DNA of 64,000 bases. Origin: Pseudomonadota bacterium. Its GTDB lineage: Bacteria > Pseudomonadota > Alphaproteobacteria > UBA1280 > RI-95. Position numbers and translations under genes: made by a program. The stretch is from NCBI GenBank assembly GCA_016125375.1, contig WGLU01000002.1, positions 211,227 through 275,226 on the forward strand, written 5' to 3'. Positions 59,237-64,000 of this stretch are shown piece after piece. The notes under the pieces are model-generated. The model did not search any database, was not told the DNA's origin, and saw only the letters and a program-made list of their open reading frames with translations. Each line of letters begins with the position of its first letter. The first letter of the stretch is position 1.

Positions 59237-60314
59237 AGTCCTGATGAATGCAGAATCCTTTGGCTTTGGCCCAACTGCGGCTATCGCCAGCTTCTTCCCG
59301 TACCTGCGCCCGCACGTGCCTACACTCGGGTACATTGGCGAAGGGCATAGCCTGGACCTGCAAACCCCCCTGCCCTACAACGACTTGCATGACTGCACCA
59401 ACTGGTCGGACAGCGCCATTCTGCGTGTGATGCGCCAGTACGATGTGTTTGTAACGGCGACGGACTTCCGCATGGCGGCGCTCGCCAAACAGGCAGGACT
59501 GTTCACCGTGATCTATGACCCGCTCACGTGGTTCTGGCGGGAGATGCCGGACGCTGTAAAGGCCTGCGATATGTATCTGGCGCAGAATTTTATTGGCGTT
59601 GCGGATGCGCTGGCAGGCTACCTGCCGCATATGCGCGCTCAAGCGCACACCGTTGCCCCCATCCTGCAAAAGGCTGTGCCTTTGCACAAAGGTGATACGG
59701 TGCTGATTAACTTTGGCGGCCTGCTGAACCCCTTCTGGTCGCTGGCGGATGCCGTGAGCTATGCCCGCAGCATGTACCGCGCCATCAAGGCAACATTGCC
59801 GGTAGACGTAACACCCGTGGTCTGCGCCAGCACGGCTATTGCCAAAGCCCTGCCGGAGATGAATGCCAAAAGCTACGCCCGTGCCGATATGCTCACCCTT
59901 ATGGCGCAGAGCAAGCTGGCTTTTATGACCAGCGGTCTGGGCAACATTTACGACGCTGCCCAATACGACCTGCCCACTGTTTGGCTGCCCCCCACCAACG
60001 ATAGTCAAGGCCAGCAGTTGGCATTGCTGGTAAATGCGGGGCTGACCGACCAGCATATTGACTGGCAGCACATCGACGGCTCACTTGCGGTGGATTACCA
60101 CGCCCCGCAGGCAGAGGTGATGGCGCATATCGTGCGGCGGGTACATGGGTTGGCAGCCCCTGCCGCGCGGACGGCTGTCGCCCACGCGTATGCGCAGGTC
60201 AACGCATTAGGGCACAGCAAAACCCGCGGCCTTATCCAACGCTTTGGTACTGGCGGGGCGGAGGAAGTTGCCGGTCACATCCTCAACATACTGGAAAGCA
60301 AAGCCGCGGCATGA
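59211..60314 (+). CDS. Glycosyltransferase-like protein (GT-B fold)
   Basis: A 367-residue protein with AGGAGAG seven bases before the ATG at 59211. The N-terminal Rossmann part (KVLMNAESFGFGPTAAIASF), VFVTATDFRMAALA, and a C-terminal donor-type domain (MLTLMAQSKLAFMTSGLGNI, YDLPTVWLPPTNDSQGQQL) suggest a MurG/GT28-like or related GT-B fold. Donor and acceptor unknown. It is the second gene of a four-gene cluster of overlapping ORFs with an oxygenase, an HprK-like kinase and another glycosyltransferase. Confidence 0.7.
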   Translation: MVSVPMRPKVLMNAESFGFGPTAAIASFFPYLRPHVPTLGYIGEGHSLDLQTPLPYNDLHDCTNWSDSAILRVMRQYDVFVTATDFRMAALAKQAGLFTVIYDPLTWFWREMPDAVKACDMYLAQNFIGVADALAGYLPHMRAQAHTVAPILQKAVPLHKGDTVLINFGGLLNPFWSLADAVSYARSMYRAIKATLPVDVTPVVCASTAIAKALPEMNAKSYARADMLTLMAQSKLAFMTSGLGNIYDAAQYDLPTVWLPPTNDSQGQQLALLVNAGLTDQHIDWQHIDGSLAVDYHAPQAEVMAHIVRRVHGLAAPAARTAVAHAYAQVNALGHSKTRGLIQRFGTGGAEEVAGHILNILESKAAA

Positions 60315-61129
60315 GCTATCAGGTAACGACCGCACAGGCCACAAGCCAACTACTGCTGGATGCCTACGCCCCCAGCCTGTGCCAACCCGTGGATGAGGCT
60401 CCTTTGCGCCTAAGCGTCGCAGCAGGTTCTGCTCCGGCCCTAAACCAAACGGTGGACGGCTGGCAGTTCACCCATACGGAGGGGGAAACCACCTTCCCGC
60501 AGGATGCCTACCACCTGCTGGGTGCCATGCTGCGTACCCACTACCTGATACGCGGGTTGTACAGCACCCATGCGGCCTGTGTGGATGGCCATCTGCTGGT
60601 CGGTCACTCGGGCGCCGGCAAGACCTCGACGCTGGTGGAAATGCTCAACGCAGGCGCCCAACAGATTGTTGCGACAAACAAAACGCTCCTTGCCGTCACG
60701 GCGGATGGACTCACGGCCTGTGGAGGCACCAGCACCATCACGCTTGAGGCTGCCGACCTGCACACGCCACAGCTACAAGGTGCCGAGCACTACGGCAACC
60801 GCGTTGCCTTTGCCCTGCCCGCCGGTGCCCGCGCCACGGCACCGCAGGCCGTGCGTGCCGTCTGGTTTATCCGCCTGACGGACGCACCGGTGACGGTACA
60901 ACCGTTGAGTCCGCTTTCCAGCGCGCACCGTCTGTACCCGTTTGTGATGGATAGGGTTAATGCCGACGTGCTGCTTGCAGGCGGCGCCCACCTCTACCAT
61001 ACGGATGACACGGCAGCAGCAGCACGCCTTGCCACCCTGTTACCGCAGGCACTGCGGCACGTGCCTGCGTACATCATCAGCGGCACACGGCAAGCCGTTG
61101 CCGCGCATATTCGGAGCATCACACCATGA
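60311..61129 (+). CDS. HPr-kinase-like P-loop protein
   Basis: A 272-residue protein with the Walker A VGHSGAGKTSTLVEML preceded by YSTHAACVDGHLL, as in HPr kinase/phosphorylase C-terminal domains and in HprK-related kinases of peptide gene clusters. No N-terminal HprK regulatory domain is visible, and no PTS gene is nearby, so it is not HprK proper. It overlaps the upstream and downstream genes by four bases each. In similar clusters such kinases phosphorylate peptide or sugar substrates; here the substrate is unknown. Confidence 0.75.
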   Translation: MSYQVTTAQATSQLLLDAYAPSLCQPVDEAPLRLSVAAGSAPALNQTVDGWQFTHTEGETTFPQDAYHLLGAMLRTHYLIRGLYSTHAACVDGHLLVGHSGAGKTSTLVEMLNAGAQQIVATNKTLLAVTADGLTACGGTSTITLEAADLHTPQLQGAEHYGNRVAFALPAGARATAPQAVRAVWFIRLTDAPVTVQPLSPLSSAHRLYPFVMDRVNADVLLAGGAHLYHTDDTAAAARLATLLPQALRHVPAYIISGTRQAVAAHIRSITP

Positions 61130-62328
61130 AGCGCCTGTTATACGGCATTTGCGGCATTGGCCTTGGGCATATGTACCGCCAGCTCCCGATTTTGGAAGCC
61201 CTGCGCCCCAGCCATAAAATCGCCATTTTTGCCTACGGCGAAAGCCTGACCTACTGCCGCGCCCACTTTGCAGGTGATGACAATATTCAGGTCATCCCCG
61301 TTGCGGTACCCTATCTGGTTGGCAACGATGACGGATTGGATTTTACCGCCAGCGCAGCCCACCTCGCCAACAGGCAGGACTTCTTCACCATCAACGCGCA
61401 GGCGTTTGCAACGGCAGAAGCCTTTATCGGCACGCCGGACATGGTCATTACCGATTATGAGCCCACCAGCGCGCAGTATGCCTACGCGCACGACGCGCCG
61501 CTGTACACCATCGACCAGCAGAGCAAGTATCTGGTCGGGGATTTTCCGGGCCGGTTGAACGGCTTTTCCAACGCAGATGAAATCGCCCGCCTGCGGATGT
61601 TCTTCCCGGTAGCGGCCAAGCGCATTGTCTTTTCGTTCTTTGATGTACCGGTTAGAGAAGAATATCGGGAGAGCACCCTCGTCCTGCCGCCGCTCCTGCG
61701 GCCATCGCTTGCACAGGCAACATGGGCGCCAGACGCGGATAAATACGTCATTTACCTCTCCGCGCAGGATGGGTTCTGCCAGTCGGTGGCGGATGTTATC
61801 GCCGTCTGCCAGCAGTTTGGGGATAAAACCTTCCACCTGTACGCCAAAGGCGTGCAGGCAGGTCAGCAGGGCAACGTCATGCTCCACCCCCATAACGACG
61901 GCACGTTCGACGCACACCTGCTTACCTGTGAAGGCCTTATCTGTACGGCGGGGCATTCGCTCCTCAGCGAAGCGGTGAGCCTCGGCATCCCCATCTACGC
62001 CATGCCGCTCGACCTCTACGAGCAGCAGATGAACGCCCACATGGTGCAAAAAAACGGCTGGGGGGTGGCGCACGCAACTTTCCACACGTCTTTCTTCACA
62101 AACTTTCAAGCCACTCTTTTGCATGCGTATCAACCAAACGGCCCCCAGTCTCCTGCGAACAAAAACCGTCACCAAAAACTAGCGATTAGATTACAGTCAC
62201 CTGGCCACAGGACTATAAACAGCTTTGGCGTAAAATGCTGGCAGAAATCAGTTACGCCAAGCTGCCTACGAAGCAAACAGCCACGACATCAGCCAACAGA
62301 CTGGAGGCTTTGTTTTTTGTGGGTTTAA
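61126..62328 (+). CDS. Glycosyltransferase-like protein with atypical C-terminus
   Basis: A 400-residue frame. It starts like a GT-B enzyme (MKRLLYGICGIGLGHMYRQL), has PDMVITDYEPTSAQYAY and the C-terminal donor site CEGLICTAGHSLLSEAVSLG, then IPIYAMPLDLYEQQMNAHMV. After about residue 325 the sequence becomes unusual (NKNRHQKLAIRLQSPGHRTI) and base composition falls to AT-rich near 62,090. The last 70 residues probably come from a junction and not from the original gene, so the enzyme may be truncated and extended. The start overlaps the kinase gene by four bases. Confidence 0.65.
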   Translation: MKRLLYGICGIGLGHMYRQLPILEALRPSHKIAIFAYGESLTYCRAHFAGDDNIQVIPVAVPYLVGNDDGLDFTASAAHLANRQDFFTINAQAFATAEAFIGTPDMVITDYEPTSAQYAYAHDAPLYTIDQQSKYLVGDFPGRLNGFSNADEIARLRMFFPVAAKRIVFSFFDVPVREEYRESTLVLPPLLRPSLAQATWAPDADKYVIYLSAQDGFCQSVADVIAVCQQFGDKTFHLYAKGVQAGQQGNVMLHPHNDGTFDAHLLTCEGLICTAGHSLLSEAVSLGIPIYAMPLDLYEQQMNAHMVQKNGWGVAHATFHTSFFTNFQATLLHAYQPNGPQSPANKNRHQKLAIRLQSPGHRTINSFGVKCWQKSVTPSCLRSKQPRHQPTDWRLCFLWV

Positions 62329-62339
62329 TCTTTGGTTAA
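62190..62339 (+). pseudogene. Possible gene fragment overlapping the end of the glycosyltransferase frame
   Basis: In another frame, after a TAG at 62187, the stretch reads ITVTWPQDYKQLWRKMLAEI and continues to a TAA at 62337. It looks more protein-like than the overlapping last part of the 400-residue frame. It could be the C-terminal remnant of the original gene or of another protein, supporting a frameshift or rearrangement here. Confidence 0.3.
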
Positions 62340-63005
62340 TTGGCGATACTTAGAGTTAAACATTTTGTCCACAGGCGATGCATCCTCAGCGTTAATATCC
62401 TCGGCCCAACAACGACATCCATATGCATCTCCTGGGTGCCCACCTTCAGGCGGGCTTTCCCAATCAAATACCTTGCCCTCACGCATGCGGTGCTCAAGCC
62501 TAACATTTTTATCGGCTTGCGTGCGCCAGATATACTTCCCTATCCTTTCCTGAACAACCTCCCGTATGGTTCCTTCGGTGTACCCCTCGTGTTCTTGAAT
62601 GACCTCCACTATATCCGGTATGCGCCCTATAACAGCTGAAAGAGGGGTGTCCCTGCTAATTTTTGTCTCATATACAATATGCTCTATGTATTTCTCAGTG
62701 TTATTTCCATCTTGTGGTGGCGCATAAGCATAAATTGCCTGTTCAAGAGTTAGCCCTCTCTTTGCCTTAGTTGTTATATCTACCCGAATAGCTCTCTTCC
62801 CCTGTTCATAGCTATTAAAAATACAAAACTTCTCTGCATCTATGCCAATCAGGCCATCCCAAGGAATGTTAAAATCCCTAATGTTTCCCGGATTATTATT
62901 ACGCCACGACTTACTTCCACCCACCCAATGCTCTTTACGGCCGTCCGCATATTCATATTCTCGTGTTAAGTTCCCTATATCTCGTCCCTTAATAGGAGCA
63001 TCCAT
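62325..63005 (-). CDS. Phage-like muramidase/Mu-F-like head morphogenesis protein, candidate effector
   Basis: The ATG at 63005 has GGAGAA at 6-8 bases (the one at 63011 is too close), giving 226 residues. The N-terminal part has KSWRNNNPGNIRDF, a block found in phage-related structural lysozyme-like proteins. The C-terminal part TQADKNVRLEHRMREGKVFD with YGCRCWAED is the tail motif of Mu gpF-like minor head proteins, often found at the C-terminus of MuF toxins. No signal peptide. Probably a fusion of phage-derived modules, possibly a secreted or injected effector. Confidence 0.68.
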   Translation of the reverse strand: MDAPIKGRDIGNLTREYEYADGRKEHWVGGSKSWRNNNPGNIRDFNIPWDGLIGIDAEKFCIFNSYEQGKRAIRVDITTKAKRGLTLEQAIYAYAPPQDGNNTEKYIEHIVYETKISRDTPLSAVIGRIPDIVEVIQEHEGYTEGTIREVVQERIGKYIWRTQADKNVRLEHRMREGKVFDWESPPEGGHPGDAYGCRCWAEDINAEDASPVDKMFNSKYRQLTKD

Positions 63006-63034
63006 ATCCATTTCTCCAGATCATTTGATTACAC

Positions 63035-63064
63035 ATAAAAAAGAGGCTTTAAAGCCTCTTTCTT
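63035..63064 (-). terminator. Terminator after the CarG-like gene
   Basis: Stem AAGAGGCTTT / AAAGCCTCTT with a T-run on the minus strand (TTTTTTATG); lies between the CarG-like gene and the Mu-F-like gene. Confidence 0.8.
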
Positions 63065-63082
63065 CTAACTATAAACAAACGT

Positions 63083-63637
63083 CTATCTGATTAGATCGCG
63101 CACATTACAGTATTTATCTTCGGTGGTTCTTTTGCTGACTTCTTTGAAGTAAAAACGGGGGAGACCAATGCTCATCTCACCTTCTTTTAGGGCGTCAGAA
63201 AACTTATAAGACGTTATGGTCACAGGCATTTTGGAGCTGTAATTTTCGCCAAAATCACGTGCGTATTTTGTAATCACCAATAGGCCATTCTCATCTTTCT
63301 CAAAGGTGTAGTCTGTCAACTGAGACAACCCATTAGGACTCTCAGACGCACAGCCTGCTCCTTCTGAGGTTACAAAAGACCCTTTTTCCATAAGTCCCAG
63401 AGGTACCTCGTACACCCCTTCTCGGCACAATTCATCTTTGCAGTTAATCAGGGCAAGGTATCTATCAAAAGAATGTGCATTTCCATTCTCCCAGCGAGAT
63501 TTCACAATAATATCATCCACCCCATCGCCATTCATATCCACATCATTCACACCATAGTGCATCGTTAGGGGCTCTGCCTGGCACATAACAGGTTGCAAAA
63601 GCAGAATGCATAAACAACAAGCAATAATAAGATGCAT
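63083..63637 (-). CDS. CarG-like secreted protein
   Basis: A 184-residue protein with a signal peptide (MHLIIACCLCILLLQPVMCQ). GVNDVDMNGDGVDDIIVKSR and ENGNAHSFDRYLALI match the CarG/CpmJ-type carbapenem intrinsic-resistance family, in which an acidic DxNxDG-like loop precedes the NAHS block. It has several cysteines (NCKDELC, AGCASES). CarG proteins lie in the periplasm and protect against carbapenem; here it is encoded just upstream of a muramidase-like effector, so an immunity role is possible but unproven. The gene is AT-rich. Confidence 0.72.
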   Translation of the reverse strand: MHLIIACCLCILLLQPVMCQAEPLTMHYGVNDVDMNGDGVDDIIVKSRWENGNAHSFDRYLALINCKDELCREGVYEVPLGLMEKGSFVTSEGAGCASESPNGLSQLTDYTFEKDENGLLVITKYARDFGENYSSKMPVTITSYKFSDALKEGEMSIGLPRFYFKEVSKRTTEDKYCNVRDLIR

Positions 63638-63664
63638 GAGATAGTCTCCCGATCAAACAAAAAT

Positions 63665-63690
63665 GGAGTTGGTTACACCAACTCCGATTG
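63665..63690. terminator. Palindrome upstream of the CarG-like gene
   Basis: GGAGTTGGT / ACCAACTCC around TAC, followed on the minus strand by ATTTTTGTTT. It may be a terminator or attenuator in the CarG-like leader, or a terminator for transcription entering from the right. Confidence 0.45.
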
Positions 63691-63780
63691 TGACTATTTT
63701 ATAGCATAGTTTGAGGCGTCTTGTCAGGAAAGTTCCCACTGTTCATCAAAGCAGCCCCATTGCCAGGCGGACATATAGCG

Positions 63781-63824
63781 GACACAAAAAAGAAACGGCT
63801 CAAGCAGGTATAGCTTAAGCCGTT
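63781..63824 (-). terminator. Terminator of the initiator tRNA
   Basis: On the minus strand, stem AACGGCT(T)AAGC / GCTT(G)AGCCGTT followed by TTTCTTTTTT, just after the tRNA 3' end. Confidence 0.8.
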
Positions 63825-63832
63825 GTTTTATT

Positions 63833-63878
63833 TGGTTGCGGGGGCAGGATTTGAACCTACGACCTTCAGGTTATGAGC
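63833..63878 (-). tRNA. 3' half of initiator tRNA-Met(CAT), att-site remnant
   Basis: Read on the minus strand: anticodon loop CTCATAA, then GAAGGTC, T-arm GTAGG-TTCAAAT-CCTGC, acceptor CCCCGCA and ACCA. It matches tRNA-fMet from the anticodon on. The 5' half is absent: bases beyond 63878 (on the right) do not pair as D-arm or acceptor. A displaced 3' end with its terminator is what an integrated element leaves at one side of a tRNA gene. The complete gene should lie to the right of the window. Confidence 0.75.
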
Positions 63879-64000
63879 TTTACGTACAGTCACCAACCAC
63901 CACAAACCTCAACAATCATCATAATATTTTTCAATGACTTAGTATGTTTCAGCTGTTGAGGTTTGTTGCGCTTTCTAGGCCATTCTTGGGAGCAATTACT
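63879..64000. other. Likely edge of another integrated element
   Basis: AT-rich and without a gene. A 12-bp inverted repeat (ACAAACCTCAAC at 63902-63913, GTTGAGGTTTGT at 63955-63966) lies next to the tRNA fragment and could be a recombinase or regulator binding site. Confidence 0.45.

Noticed and set aside
60311-61129. Genuine HPr kinase/phosphorylase
   Set aside because: The N-terminal HprK domain is missing and no HPr, EI or other PTS gene is nearby; only the P-loop region is similar.

Overview
This window looks like a chromosomal segment of an alphaproteobacterium with a fairly GC-rich core genome. The main support is gene order: hflK-hflC-degP with miaA alongside follows the alphaproteobacterial arrangement, and there is also a split glycine dehydrogenase (gcvPA/gcvPB), sucA-sucB and a ThyX thymidylate synthase. 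I cannot place it to genus. One feature argues against a standard alphaproteobacterium: the tmRNA gene at 46.9-47.3 kb is in one piece and unpermuted.

Layout. 0-3.4 kb: lipoprotein, small membrane proteins, a nucleoside deoxyribosyltransferase-like protein and a HAMP-GGDEF diguanylate cyclase. 3.4-8.8 kb: glycine cleavage operon gcvT - class IV aminotransferase - gcvH - gcvPA - gcvPB. 8.8-12.1 kb: an unknown gene, two paralogous short peptide genes, then a two-gene operon of a KamB/NpmA-type 16S rRNA A1408 methyltransferase homologue and rsmI; both enzymes would act on the decoding centre. 12.1-24.7 kb: lpdA, a GST, a sirtuin, a possible HExxH protein, sucB-sucA (2-oxoglutarate dehydrogenase), a secreted lysozyme-like protein and a divergent amidohydrolase. 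24.7-35.1 kb: a long minus-strand block hflK-hflC-(RseC-like)-degP-miaA-mreB-mreC-mreD-mrdA-rodA, covering membrane quality control, tRNA modification and the rod elongasome. 35.2-46.5 kb: dps, crcB, a bactofilin-like membrane protein, mrp, a saccharopine dehydrogenase-like enzyme, thyX, a FecR-like protein and mscL, interspersed with small genes of unknown function.

A set of small plus-strand genes (754, 12134, 14170, 15488, 37384, 37896, 38360, 41341, 42518/42925) shares a style: strongly C- or G-ending codons, pyrimidine-rich leaders and, for most of them, a tight intrinsic terminator right after the stop. They look like one class of lineage-specific genes scattered between housekeeping genes.

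46.9-57.3 kb: a 10-kb genomic island inserted at the 3' end of ssrA, bounded by 20-bp direct repeats. It carries an HNH-like protein coupled to a P4-type integrase, an AlpA regulator, an HTH/zinc-ribbon protein with a second tyrosine recombinase, a candidate pseudoknotted noncoding RNA, a TM2 protein, an MmeI-type (type IIL) restriction-modification enzyme, and a three-gene module of STAS/HATPase protein, DUF4325 STAS-like protein and single-span membrane protein. That last module is my best candidate for an undescribed (possibly defence) system.

57.3-64 kb: a membrane protein, a tightly overlapping cluster of 2OG-Fe(II) oxygenase - glycosyltransferase - HprK-like kinase - glycosyltransferase whose last gene has a disturbed 3' end, then an AT-rich stretch with a muramidase/Mu-F-like protein and a CarG-like secreted protein. 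The 3' half of an initiator tRNA with its terminator lies near the right edge, so the edge probably enters another integrated element.
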